From contig NZ_CP019685.1 of the NCBI RefSeq assembly GCF_002220775.1, forward strand, positions 124,001 to 188,000: a DNA stretch of 64,000 bases. The letters are read 5' to 3'. The stretch is from Campylobacter sputorum (GTDB lineage Bacteria > Campylobacterota > Campylobacteria > Campylobacterales > Campylobacteraceae). This document shows positions 36,930 through 45,816 of this stretch, one piece after another (position 1 is the first letter of the stretch; every line of letters begins with the position of its first letter). The notes under the pieces were generated by a model. That model was not told the origin of the DNA. It was given only the letters and a program-made list of their open reading frames with translations, and searched no databases. Both the position numbers and the translations under genes were made by a program.

Positions 36930-38738
36930 TTGGAAAATATAAGAAATATAGCCGTTATTGCTCATGTTGATCATGGTAAAACAACTATGGTCGATGAGTT
37001 ATTAAAACAATCAGGAACTTTTAGCAGCCACGAAACAGTTGGTGAAAGAGTTATGGATAGTAACGATATAGAAAGAGAAAGAGGTATTACAATTCTTTCT
37101 AAAAATACGGCAATTCATTATAAAGATTATAAAATAAACATTATAGACACTCCAGGACACGCTGATTTCGGTGGCGAAGTTGAGCGTGTTTTAAGAATGG
37201 TAGACGGTGTTTTGTTGCTAGTTGACGCACAAGAAGGCGTAATGCCACAGACTAAATTTGTTCTTAAAAAAGCTTTAGGCTTTGGTTTAAGACCGATTGT
37301 TGTCATAAACAAAGTTGATAAACCAGCAGCTGATCCAGAAAGAGTTATAAATGAGATTTTTGATCTTTTTGTTGCACTAGATGCAAATGACGAACAGCTT
37401 GATTTTCCTGTTATTTATGCAGCTGCAAAAAATGGTTTTGCAAGATACAATTTAGAAGATACAAATACTGATATGATTCCACTTTTTGAAACTATTATAA
37501 ATCATGTTCCAACTCCTGCTGGAAGTAAAGATTCACCTTTGCAACTTCAAGTTTTCACGCTTGATTACGATAATTATGTTGGCAAAATTGGTATTGCTAG
37601 AATGTTTAATGGAACGATTAAGAAAAACGCTTCAGTTATGCTTATGAAAGCAGATGGAACAAAAGTAAATGGTCGCATTAGCAAACTTATAGGATTTTTG
37701 GGTCTTCAAAGACAAGAGATAAATGAAGCAAGTGTTGGAGATATAGTAGCTATTGCAGGATTTGAGGCTTTAGATGTTGGAGATAGTATTGTTGATCCAA
37801 ATAATCCTATGCCACTTGATGCACTTCATATAGAAGAGCCAACCCTTAGTGTTATTTTTAGTGTAAATGATAGCCCTCTTGCAGGAACAGAAGGTAAATT
37901 TGTAACTTCAAATAAAATTGATGAACGCTTAGCAAGTGAGATGAAGACAAATATCGCCATGAGATATGAAAATGTTGGAGAGGGTAAATTTAAAGTTAGC
38001 GGAAGGGGCGAGCTTCAAATCACAATATTAGCAGAAAATATGCGAAGAGAAGGGTTTGAGTTTTGTCTTGGCAGACCTGAGGTTATAGTAAAAGATATAG
38101 AAGGTGTTAAGTGTGAACCTTTTGAGCTTTTAGTTGTTGATGTGCCAGATGATTGTACTGGAGTTACTATAGAAAAACTTGGAAGAAAAAAAGCCGAAAT
38201 GGTAAGTATGAGCCCAACAGGAGATGGTCAAACAAGGATAGAGTTTGAAATTCCTGCACGCTCTCTTATAGGTTTTAGAAGTCAGTTTTTAACAGATACT
38301 AGAGGCGAGGGCGTTATGAATCATAGCTTTTTGGAATTTCGCCCTGTTATAGGAAGTGTAGAACAAAGAGGAAATGGGGCTTTAGTGAGTATGGAAAGTG
38401 GAGTTGCCCTAGCTTATTCGCTTTGGAATTTACAAGAAAGAGGAATTCTTTTTGTTGGTCCTCAAACAAAAGTTTATGTTGGAATGATTATAGGCGAGCA
38501 TAGCCGCCCAAATGATCTAGATGTTAATCCAATAAAAGGTAAAAATTTAACCAATGTTAGAGCAAGCGGAAGTGATGATGCTATAAAACTTGTTCCACCT
38601 AGAATACTTTCTTTAGAAAGAGCGTTAGAATGGATAGAAGAAGATGAGCTTGTTGAGGTAACTCCGCTAAATATACGCGTTAGAAAAAGATATCTTGATC
38701 CAATTGCTAGAAAAAGAATGTCTAAAACAAAAAGTTAG
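36930..38738 (+). CDS. typA: ribosome-associated GTPase TypA/BipA
   Basis: A GTPase of about 602 residues from the EF-G/LepA superfamily, involved in ribosome assembly and stress growth. G-domain motifs are [16 protein letters not shown] and NKVD. Later domains have the family pattern [21 protein letters not shown]. An ATG at 36918 is in frame, but GGAG within it is placed correctly as the ribosome site of a TTG at 36930, which gives [16 protein letters not shown], the normal family start. It is divergent from the fliK operon. Confidence 0.94.
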   Translation: MENIRNIAVIAHVDHGKTTMVDELLKQSGTFSSHETVGERVMDSNDIERERGITILSKNTAIHYKDYKINIIDTPGHADFGGEVERVLRMVDGVLLLVDAQEGVMPQTKFVLKKALGFGLRPIVVINKVDKPAADPERVINEIFDLFVALDANDEQLDFPVIYAAAKNGFARYNLEDTNTDMIPLFETIINHVPTPAGSKDSPLQLQVFTLDYDNYVGKIGIARMFNGTIKKNASVMLMKADGTKVNGRISKLIGFLGLQRQEINEASVGDIVAIAGFEALDVGDSIVDPNNPMPLDALHIEEPTLSVIFSVNDSPLAGTEGKFVTSNKIDERLASEMKTNIAMRYENVGEGKFKVSGRGELQITILAENMRREGFEFCLGRPEVIVKDIEGVKCEPFELLVVDVPDDCTGVTIEKLGRKKAEMVSMSPTGDGQTRIEFEIPARSLIGFRSQFLTDTRGEGVMNHSFLEFRPVIGSVEQRGNGALVSMESGVALAYSLWNLQERGILFVGPQTKVYVGMIIGEHSRPNDLDVNPIKGKNLTNVRASGSDDAIKLVPPRILSLERALEWIEEDELVEVTPLNIRVRKRYLDPIARKRMSKTKS

Positions 38739-38861
38739 ATTTTAATTAAGCTATTGTTTTAGTCCAAATTTAGAATTATGTTTTTTAAAACTACAAGTTT
38801 ACAAAGATTGTAAAAAGCATAAATTAAAATAAATTTAATTTTAATAAATGTTTTTTATGGT

Positions 38862-38867
38862 TATAAT
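38862..38867 (+). promoter_or_regulatory. -10 promoter element ahead of the lemA remnant
   Basis: TATAAT in GGTTATAATCATATAAG, between typA and the lemA remnant, fitting the old promoter of that gene. Confidence 0.35.
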
Positions 38868-38909
38868 CATATAAGTTTACATATAAATTTTTAGATTTTA
38901 GGTAAATAC

Positions 38910-39557
38910 AAAAAATCTAATCTAAAAGAGGTTGCAAATAAGTGTTTACTTATAGTATTAATTGTAATTGTAGTTTTTATTTTATATTTTTGTGGTTATA
39001 TATAACTCTTTTATTGCCAAGGCAAATTAAGTAATATATATTCAAGTGTAGATGTTTATTTAAAAAGACGATATGATTTGATTCCAAATTTAGTAGCAAG
39101 TACTAGTAAAATAATGGGGCACGAAAAAGATCTTTTTAGTAAGATAACTACACTTAGAACAATGTGTGGCGATGCAAAAAATGATTTAGATAAATTTGCT
39201 CTTAACAACGAGCTTTCGCGATTTTTATGTAGTATAAAAGCAGCATTAGAAAATTATCCACAAATAAAATCAAATGAGAATATTTTAAGCTTACAGCACT
39301 CTCTTGATGATATACAAAAACAGATAAGTGCAGTAAGAAGAGCTTGTAACTTTGCTGTTATGGTCTATAATAATGCTTGCGAAATGTTTCTAACTAATAT
39401 AATTGCAAATTTATTTAATTTTCAAAAGAAAGAATTTTTGAAGAAGACGAAATATAAAATCAAATATAAACCCAAAAGATCTTTTCAAATGAGTTTATAT
39501 AAACTTTTGATAAACCGCCAAGATATCGCAGCTGTTAAAAAATCTGATGAAAAGTAG
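38910..39557 (+). pseudogene. lemA: lemA remnant with an in-frame stop
   Basis: A LemA-family protein broken by an in-frame TAA at 39003-39005. Before the stop, the frame encodes a membrane helix (CLLIVLIVIVVFILYFCGYI). After it, in the same frame, follow VDVYLKRRYDLIPNLVAS and GHEKDLFSKITTLR, then YPQIKSNENILSLQHSLDDI and VMVYNNACEMFLTNIIANLF, all LemA landmarks. Homologues have about 180 residues, so most of the gene is still here, but no clear start codon precedes the helix. LemA function is poorly known. It is usually followed by a DUF3137 gene, and fragments resembling that partner lie 9.5 kb downstream. Confidence 0.8.
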
Positions 39558-40082
39558 AGACTTTATGTAAGCGTGGATGATTTGATCGGTTATAAAGATG
39601 ACATAATCGTTGTTTTAAGCGATTTTAGTGAGCAAGGAATTTTAGTTAAATTTCATGCTATGCAAAAAGTTGTTTTGTCGGAATTTGAGCTTATAAAATA
39701 GAAGATTATGATTAAAATCCTCGAAATTTTGGAAAAAGAGAGGATAGAATTTTCCAAAAATATAGTTTAGATTTTATATAAATGAGATATCGATGAGTAA
39801 AAAAGTAGGGCTTAATCGGATTTTTTCTTGTAAATTTTAATAAATTTAATAGAGATTTTACGAGCCATCAAATCTTGTTTAAGCATAAATTTTTTATTAA
39901 TAGTTCAAATTTTCGTTGTCTTTAACTTGGCAAATTTATGAGCCTTTTTGGCGAATTTAAAAGTCATCCGTAATTACATATATAAAAAGCTGCTAAATTT
40001 TATAGTTAAAAAAATTAAAAATCTTAAACACCATTTAAAAGTTTATTTATAGAAATTTATATTGATGGGTTTAAAAGAATTT
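39558..40082 (+). other. gene-free stretch with a short unassigned protein remnant
   Basis: No complete gene is visible. After the TAG at 39555, the same frame continues to 39701 as RLYVSVDDLIGYKDDIIVVL and then SDFSEQGILVKFHAMQKVVL before a TAG, so it looks like the tail of some other gene interrupted by stops. I do not recognise it. The rest, 39702-40082, is AT-rich with many stops in every frame. Confidence 0.4.
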
Positions 40083-40100
40083 GTGCCGTTAAAACGGCAC
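40083..40100. terminator. hairpin after the autotransporter gene
   Basis: GTGCCGTT / AACGGCAC with a short loop, extended by outer T-A pairs, lies seven bases after the natural stop of the autotransporter on the minus strand and is followed there by AAATTCTTTT. A modest Rho-independent terminator. Confidence 0.6.
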
Positions 40101-40106
40101 ATAATT

Positions 40107-42704
40107 TTAAAATTTATATTCGCTTACTAATCTTGCGTTTGTCTCTTCTCTTGTGCCAAAAATTTGATTTACTTCGAGGTTTATTACTAAATTTTTGCTA
40201 GGAGTATAGCTAAATCACAAACCTGCTCCAGCAGAAAATCCATCGAAATTCATACTTTCGCCATTTGGAAGTTGAATCGTGTGAAATCCGTTTTCGCCAC
40301 TGAATTCATACTCGATATTTGCGTTTAAATATGGTCTAAAAATCGAACCGAATAAAAATCTGTTATCAAATTTAACTCTATTTGATTTTAAAGAGCCAAA
40401 ATTCACAACCTCTTTTGAACCATTTTTTCCCTCTAATTCTATAGATTTGCCAGAAGCATACGAGTAGGTATAACCTATTTTGCTATCAAGTGATAGATTT
40501 TCAAAATTTTTATAGTAACCAACAGCTGCTCCAAAACCTTTATATGTGTTTGAAAGTTTAAAATTATTTATATATGTGCTTTCAAATTCATCTCTGAATT
40601 GTCCGATTTTTGCATATGCATCGATGTAGAAGTTATCTTTCATATAAATTTTGCCCAAAATTCCAAGACCCACAGAGTATAAATCTCCATCATATTCGGT
40701 TTTATTTAAACTTCCATCAAACTGCCCTTTGCCATACTCCATAAAAGCTCCATAAACCAAATCATCATCTCTTTGTGTAACTCCCGCGATTGCTGAGTAG
40801 CCTTTGAGATCGACATCATCATAATCTGATATAAAGCCCTCTAAATTCGCAAAAGTTACGATATCGTCGCTACTTATATTATTATCATAAAATATGCCAT
40901 TTAAATTTGTAAGTTCGTTTGAGATTTGATCGTTTAATCTATTTGAAAGCTCCAAATTTGCAATTAGTGGCGTTAAAATCGACACTATTTGAGGATTTGT
41001 CGTAGCTTGCTTATTTTTAAAACCTAAAATAAAGTTGCCATCACTATCAAGCCCATAAATTTGATCTGTATAGATCGCACTTAATTTGCTTTTTACATTT
41101 ACATTGCCCACGCCTTTGGCAGTTTTATAGTTTGAACCAAGAGAGCTTCCTGCTGTTAAATCGTTTTTACCCTTAAACAAAATCACCTTATCATTTATAT
41201 CGCTAAAATTTTGATTTGTAAAGCTAACTTCTATATCTTTGCCTTTTAGTTTGCTATTAGCGGCCTCTACAATCACATCGCCGTTTTTGACATTACTTAA
41301 AACAAATTCATAACTACCAGCCGATAATGTCCCGCCTACTTTCATCATAGCATCATTTGAAGCGTCTTGATTTGGTTGCAATAAAAAACTGCCGGCTTTC
41401 AAATCGCCTTTTATATCTATTTTGCCGATACCCATACTTGAGTCTCTAAATTCTGCTTGATTTTTGACCGAGATCGAGTCTGCACTCAAATTTCTACCGG
41501 CAAATGAAAAATAACCATTTGGAGCACTTATATTTTTTGCAGTTATATCATTTGAGCTTATTTCTATATTATTTGTAGCTGATTTTATATTGCCATCAAA
41601 TTTCAAGTTATTATTATTTATTATATTTACACGACTGTTTGCATTTATGGCTCCAAAAGTTGAATCTTTTATATTAGAAATATTTACAACACTGGCATAA
41701 ATATTTGCAGTTTTTATATTTTCTGCTAACCCAGTGTTATGATTTGTAATAACCACATCGTGACCGAAAATATTTTTAGTTTCAATATTTTTACCTAACT
41801 TCATATAGATACTATTGCCTGATATATTACTATTGCTATTTGTGCTAAGAGTATAGTTATATCCTTCGTCCTGGTTATCATTTTTCATGGCTATGGTTGA
41901 GATATTACCGATTTTTATATTTGAACCTTCGATATTTATCTTATTATTTAATATATTTGTAAATTTACTCTGCTGTTTCATGTGAAATATGATATTGTTT
42001 ACATCTCCTTTGATTGTGGTATCATCTTTGATATTAACAACATTTCCTTGTATATTTTTTGAGTAAACCTTACTGTTTTGATTTACTCTTAGATTTATAT
42101 TTTCTACATTTTGAAGCGTTGATGATTCTATATTTATAACATTATTTTCTATAGTGCCGATCTCACTACTTAAAGCCTTTGTTACATTAAGAACCAAACT
42201 TCTTACATTGCCTAAATCTGTTGAATTTGATATATTTACCGTATTGTTCTCTATAGTGTTGCCAACTCCGGCTAAAACGATATTATTTATATTTTTATGT
42301 TTTGAATTTTTCGCAAATGATGAATTTGTAAAATTTAAAGTATTGCCAGTGATTGAGGTAAATTTTTGAATATCAAAGATATTTCCAAGAGATTGTTGAT
42401 AGCTTATATTTGCATAATCTATATTAAGCTGATTATTCTGAATGTTGTTTTTGAAATTTCTTACATTACCTAAAATGTTTAAACTAAGATCTATTTTTTG
42501 ATCTTTTGTGCCTGTTACATTAAAAATATTTCCAATCGCACTTGTATTAGTGTTTGTGGTTGCAACGTTGATTAAAAACATATCACTCAAACTTGTTGTG
42601 TGATTTTGAATATAAGTCGCATCTGAATCCTGCGTATGCGTGTTATAAGTTCCGGCAAAAAGCGGAGAAACAAGCAAAACAGCCAAAAATTTTAAATTCT
42701 TCAT
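40107..42704 (-). pseudogene. autotransporter with in-frame stop near the end of the beta-barrel
   Basis: A secreted autotransporter with a signal peptide (KNLKFLAVLLVSPLFA), a passenger of about 500 residues rich in Asn/Ser/Ile repeat strands (NNTVNISNSTDLGNV, IENNVINIESSTLQNV), a linker and a C-terminal barrel (about residues 600-829). A TGA at 40215-40217 ends the long frame. The same frame continues beyond it for 35 codons (FSYTPSKNLVINLEVNQIFG, then TREETNARLVSEYKF) and stops at a TAA at 40107. The final Phe is the normal barrel end. A single base change (for example CGA to TGA) would explain it, and a sequencing error is possible. The gene has a G9 tract beside its start. Confidence 0.82.
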
Positions 42705-42706
42705 AA

Positions 42707-42715
42707 CCCCCCCCC
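42707..42715 (-). repeat. nine-base G tract next to the autotransporter start codon
   Basis: On the minus strand the sequence reads AAGGGGGGGGGTT before the ATG, so the G tract is the ribosome-binding region itself. Homopolymeric G tracts of 8-11 bases are the classic slipping sites of phase-variable genes in Campylobacter. A change in tract length would alter spacing between AAGG and the start codon. Confidence 0.85.
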
Positions 42716-42765
42716 TTGAGATAAATTTAATAATTTTACAAAAAAAAATAATTTGCTTAAATTAA

Positions 42766-42771
42766 ATTATA
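42766..42771 (-). promoter_or_regulatory. -10 promoter element of the autotransporter gene
   Basis: TATAAT on the minus strand 61 bases ahead of the ATG. The expected transcript would therefore contain the G tract in its leader. Confidence 0.4.
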
Positions 42772-42878
42772 CTATTTTTTTTAAAGATTTTTTAAAATAT
42801 CTATTAAGGAAAATATCAAATATAGCGATTTTTGTTTGATTTTTATCCTGTTTTAAAATTCCTTAAAAAATATAACTC

Positions 42879-42945
42879 ATAAAAAGGAGTTTGTCATAAA
42901 AACTACTTTTAAGGTGAAATTTCATTTATAAAAACTCCTTTTTAT
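42879..42945. repeat. 14-base inverted repeat with 39-base spacer
   Basis: ATAAAAAGGAGTTT (42879-42892) and AAACTCCTTTTTAT (42932-42945) are perfect complements. The spacer contains a nearly repeated ATAAAAACT and a 10-base palindrome TGAAATTTCA. The arms contain an AAGGAG ribosome-site-like core. It lies upstream of the autotransporter promoter in a stretch without genes. Confidence 0.7.
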
Positions 42946-43100
42946 AGATTTTTTATCCCTTAAAATCTGAATTAGAAAGCTCCTAAACATTATGAAACAT
43001 TTTTATATTAGAAACATTAGAAACAAGAAAATTTTTGCTTTGAGTTTTTTTTCAAACTCTATATATACAATCCGAACCGGGGCGTGTGTACGGGTTTGTT

Positions 43101-43136
43101 GCTTTTGCACATCGTCCTTATACTCCGTGCAAAAGC
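43101..43136. repeat. 10-base perfect inverted repeat beside a GC-rich patch (possible oriT element)
   Basis: GCTTTTGCAC (43101-43110) and GTGCAAAAGC (43127-43136) flank a 16-base loop. Just to the left (about 43070-43090) is a GC-rich patch with CCGGGGCGTGTGTACGGG, out of character with the surrounding sequence. A stem beside a GC-rich strand, close to a TraK-like gene, resembles a transfer origin, but no nic-site consensus is matched clearly. Confidence 0.3.
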
Positions 43137-43189
43137 TCTCATCAATTAGGGAAAAGGAATTGATCAATATTTTCCTATATTTTAAATAG

Positions 43190-43273
43190 TTAAATTTTAG
43201 AAATCTTATAACCTGCAATACCAATCATTGCAGCTAAACAAATCATAGCAAATATAGCAATATATAAACTCAT
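43190..43273 (-). CDS. 27-residue single-helix membrane miniprotein
   Basis: An ATG at 43273, preceded by AAAGGCTTACT, opens a 27-codon frame, MSLYIAIFAMICLAAMIGIA then GYKISKI, which is one membrane helix with a Lys-containing tail. Its start overlaps the stop of the next upstream frame (ATGA overlap), suggesting translational coupling. Not recognised. Confidence 0.4.
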   Translation of the reverse strand: MSLYIAIFAMICLAAMIGIAGYKISKI

Positions 43274-43485
43274 AGTAAGCCTTTCATCTCTTTTAAAATA
43301 TCAATAGCCATTTTTAGTAATATGCCAAAGATAGCACCAACAAAAATTATACCAATAACAGAACATAAATTTAAAAATGCAGAATTTTTATCAAAATTTA
43401 AAAATAAAAAACCAAATATACCTGCAAATATTACAATCAAAGTTGTAAAAAATTGTTTTATTAAATCAAGCTTTATTTTTAAGTA
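43270..43485 (-). CDS. small two-helix membrane protein frame without clear start
   Basis: An open frame of 71 sense codons with two hydrophobic segments (TLIVIFAGIFGFLFL and CSVIGIIFVGAIFGILL) and an amphipathic end (KMAIDILKEMKGLL). No ATG or GTG lies at its beginning. The first TTG is at 43440, and a stop immediately precedes the frame. It may be a decayed gene or use a rare start. It reads into the miniprotein with an ATGA overlap and lies downstream of the TraK-like gene in the same direction. Confidence 0.3.
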   Translation of the reverse strand, partial: YLKIKLDLIKQFFTTLIVIFAGIFGFLFLNFDKNSAFLNLCSVIGIIFVGAIFGILLKMAIDILKEMKGLL

Positions 43486-43654
43486 TTACATTTTTTCTAA
43501 TTTTTATTATTATTTGGGTGTTTCTATTATTTTTAATTATGAAATTTAAGTTTAGAAATCTTAAAGTAGTAAATTTAATTTAAGATTACAATAAAATTTT
43601 ACGATATTTCACTATAATTTCAAAAAAATAAATTAATTGAAATAATTATAAAAT

Positions 43655-43990
43655 TCATAAAATATCATCATTATTAAATTTTTTTCCATATTTACTATCA
43701 AATATTTTTTTGTTATTAGTTTTTATTTGTAGTTTTATTGGTTCGTTTTCTATCTTAACTTTTATTATTTCATTATTATTTTTTGGAGTTTTAATTGTTT
43801 TTGTTTTATTGTTAATATTTTTAAATACTTCGTTAAAATATTTATTAAATTGCTTATAAGACATTTTAAAATTTTTACTAGTTTTTGCTTTTTCATAAAG
43901 AAATTTTGATACTACTAATCCTGATTCAAATTCTTTTTTTAAGTAATTTAAATTTGAAAAAAATTCAATTTTAGCTTCACCTTTTTTCAT
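43655..43990 (-). CDS. TraK-like oriT-binding protein
   Basis: A 111-residue basic protein. The N-terminal half, GEAKIEFFSNLNYLKKEFESG and KTSKNFKMSYKQFNKYFNEVF, follows the helical pattern of TraK-family proteins, which bind the transfer origin of IncP-like plasmids, and the C terminus (KKFNNDDIL) resembles the conserved acidic-hydrophobic end of that family. The middle is Lys/Asn-rich. The assignment rests on pattern memory. Its 3' side faces the inverted repeat at 43101 and its 5' side overlaps the toxin gene by four bases. Confidence 0.55.
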   Translation of the reverse strand: MKKGEAKIEFFSNLNYLKKEFESGLVVSKFLYEKAKTSKNFKMSYKQFNKYFNEVFKNINNKTKTIKTPKNNNEIIKVKIENEPIKLQIKTNNKKIFDSKYGKKFNNDDIL

Positions 43991-44262
43991 TTAAAAATCT
44001 CACTATGAGAACCTAGTTTAAAAGCGATTAGTATTAATAAATTTTTGTCTTTTTTATATACCAACAATAAATTAGGCTTAATATGACATTCTCTAAAATC
44101 TTTGTATTCTCCTTTTAGTTGATGATCTTTAAATTTGGTTTCTAAAATCTCATCATTTGCTAATTTGTCAATAACATATTCAATTTCTGGTAAAAGTGAT
44201 TTATCTATCTTTTTAATCGCTTTTTTATAGCTTTTTGAATGGATTATTTCATATTTAGCCAT
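43987..44262 (-). CDS. YafQ-family toxin of a type II toxin-antitoxin system
   Basis: A 91-residue RelE/YafQ-type mRNA interferase. The family core is visible: HQLKGEYKDFRECHIKPNLLLVYKKD, then LILIAFKLGSHSEIF. The ECH...PN...LVY and GSHSEIF motifs match YafQ, in which the last His is catalytic. It cleaves mRNA at the ribosome when its antitoxin is lost. It overlaps the antitoxin gene by eight bases upstream and the TraK-like gene by four bases downstream. Confidence 0.85.
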   Translation of the reverse strand: MAKYEIIHSKSYKKAIKKIDKSLLPEIEYVIDKLANDEILETKFKDHQLKGEYKDFRECHIKPNLLLVYKKDKNLLILIAFKLGSHSEIFK

Positions 44263-44470
44263 TTAAAATATCCTGGTGCATTTTTTTGGCATCTTTGTAT
44301 GATTTTATTTTATTTGCTTTATAATCTTCTATAAGCTCTTTACACTCATCATCCCAGCTTTGTTTTTGTTCTTTTATTTTAAATTTTAATTCTGGTTGAG
44401 TCTTTAAAACAGCCTTTAAAGCATTTATTATATTTTTATTGGCATTTTCAATGTTTATTAAAACTTGCAT
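44255..44470 (-). CDS. antitoxin partner of the YafQ-type toxin
   Basis: A 71-residue charged protein (KAVLKTQPELKFKIKEQKQS in the middle, HQDILNG at the end). The N-terminal strand MQVLINIENANKN could form a ribbon-helix-helix dimer, but I do not recognise the family firmly. Its place directly ahead of, and overlapping, the toxin gene is the classic antitoxin arrangement. It would neutralise the toxin and repress the pair. Confidence 0.65.
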   Translation of the reverse strand: MQVLINIENANKNIINALKAVLKTQPELKFKIKEQKQSWDDECKELIEDYKANKIKSYKDAKKMHQDILNG

Positions 44471-44523
44471 TTTTAATCCTTTTTATCTTTTATTTAATTA
44501 TATCTTAATTTTGGTAAAAAATC

Positions 44524-44612
44524 TATAAAATGAGTAATTATAAGTTATTATTAGTAATTATAGGTAATTAAATAAAATTAAACTTATAATTGCTAATAAT
44601 CTGATATAATAT
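44524..44612. promoter_or_regulatory. AT-rich repeated sequence ahead of the toxin-antitoxin pair
   Basis: TAATTATA and related units occur several times (GTAATTATAAG, AGTAATTATAGG, AACTTATAATTGC), partly as inverted copies, just upstream of the antitoxin gene on the minus strand. This layout suits an autoregulatory operator. It abuts the broken end of trbG. Confidence 0.35.
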
Positions 44613-44619
44613 CTTGAAG

Positions 44620-45096
44620 TTAAAAGGCAGGATAAATGAAAGCAACTCCAGGCATAAATTTTTTATCTTCTGAAACTAAATTTAATTTATATACCCTTTT
44701 ATCAGTCATAATATTTAATGTGGTTTGCAAATTTTTTTCAGTAGGTTTAATAATTATATGTGAAGTAATAGGATCTTTTCCGCTCATGCTAAGAGATACT
44801 ATCCATCTAATACTATCTCCTATTTGTATATCTTTAATTTCTTCTCCTGGTTCAAGAGCTATATTTGTAAGTCTTAAAGGTGCTGTAATTATGCTGGGCA
44901 TAGATTTACCAAATAAAAAGACTACTTCCCCATTTGCTCCAGGTATGGTTGTTGTTTTTTCATCTATCCATTTTTGAGCTATAGCAAGATCTTTTCTTTC
45001 TTTTTCGGTTAGATTTGCAAAATCTCTTTCACTTTCATTTAATCCAAATGCTATAGTAGCACTTAAAATCGCTGGTATTAATATTAATTTTTTCAT
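44620..45096 (-). pseudogene. trbG: truncated TrbG/VirB9 conjugation protein
   Basis: The N-terminal 158 residues of a TrbG/VirB9-type outer-membrane-complex protein: signal peptide (KKLILIPAILSATIAFG), the first domain with LTNIALEPGEEIKDIQIGDSIRW, and TSHIIIKPTEKNLQTTLNIMTDKRVY, which are TrbG landmarks. It ends at GVAFIYPAF, just where the second domain should start. Normal members have about 290-320 residues, so the C-terminal half, which joins the VirB10/TrbI channel, is missing. The break coincides with the start of the toxin-antitoxin region. Confidence 0.82.
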
Positions 45097-45114
45097 ATAA
45101 TTATTCCTTTTGTT

Positions 45115-45801
45115 TTATAAAATTTTTGCGAAATTAAAATCAGTAATAAATATACCAAGAGGATTTTTTAAAATATCCTCCTCTTTTGTAGGTATAATTT
45201 GTTTTACTTTAAAAAATCCTCTATAAACTACATCAGATATCTGTTCTTCAGCTAAATTTGTTGTTGTTTCTCTCCATTGTATTTGCCATGTATCATTTGT
45301 TTGCAATACTATACTATCTACTTTTATTCTAACATTTTGTTTTGTGGCTTGTTCAAATGGATTTGCTTTTGCATAACTATCATTTAAGAATAAAAATGCT
45401 TTTGAACCTGGTTCTATGTATTTATATGCGTCAAAAATAAATTTCCTTTGAATTTCTGGATTTCCCCAAATTGAACGCCAAGAATAAATAAAAGTATTTA
45501 GACTATATTTGATTACATTTGGATTTTTAATATCTACATTTTTAACCATTCCAACATTTGCTGTATTACCAAGTTTATCTACTTCTACTATATAAGGTAT
45601 TAATTTGTTTTGAGAGCCAATATAGCCAATATAAGAAACAGAAATTATCGTTACTATAATACTAAGTATAGCTACTATTTGCCAATTTCTAGCATGTGAT
45701 ATATAATCGCCATATCTTTCTAACCATTCCCTTTTAGCGTTTAAATATGGATTATTAACGCTTTCTTGCTTATTTGTCATTTTTTGCTTAAAAATGCCCA
45801 T
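45115..45801 (-). CDS. trbF: conjugal transfer protein TrbF (VirB8 family)
   Basis: A 228-residue inner-membrane scaffold protein of type IV secretion. NPYLNAKREWLERYGDYISHARNWQ near the N terminus is the TrbF signature. A membrane helix (IVAILSIIVTIISVSYIGYIG) and a periplasmic VirB8-like domain follow (RKFIFDAYKYIEPGSKAFLFL, TNDTWQIQWRETTTNL). Length is typical, so the gene is intact. It sits between trbL and the truncated trbG in standard trb order. Confidence 0.9.
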   Translation of the reverse strand: MGIFKQKMTNKQESVNNPYLNAKREWLERYGDYISHARNWQIVAILSIIVTIISVSYIGYIGSQNKLIPYIVEVDKLGNTANVGMVKNVDIKNPNVIKYSLNTFIYSWRSIWGNPEIQRKFIFDAYKYIEPGSKAFLFLNDSYAKANPFEQATKQNVRIKVDSIVLQTNDTWQIQWRETTTNLAEEQISDVVYRGFFKVKQIIPTKEEDILKNPLGIFITDFNFAKIL

Positions 45802-45816
45802 TCATATTTTCCTTTG

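Noticed and set aside
43070-43140. GC-rich patch considered as an rRNA or tRNA fragment because of CGTACACACGCCCC and GGTTCGGAT on the minus strand
   Set aside because: It does not align with 16S or 23S landmarks, and no cloverleaf could be folded around the GGTTCGGAT stretch.
44520-44612. Short AT-rich repeats considered as CRISPR-like
   Set aside because: Units are only 8 to 10 bases, unevenly spaced and partly inverted. They fit an operator, not a CRISPR array.
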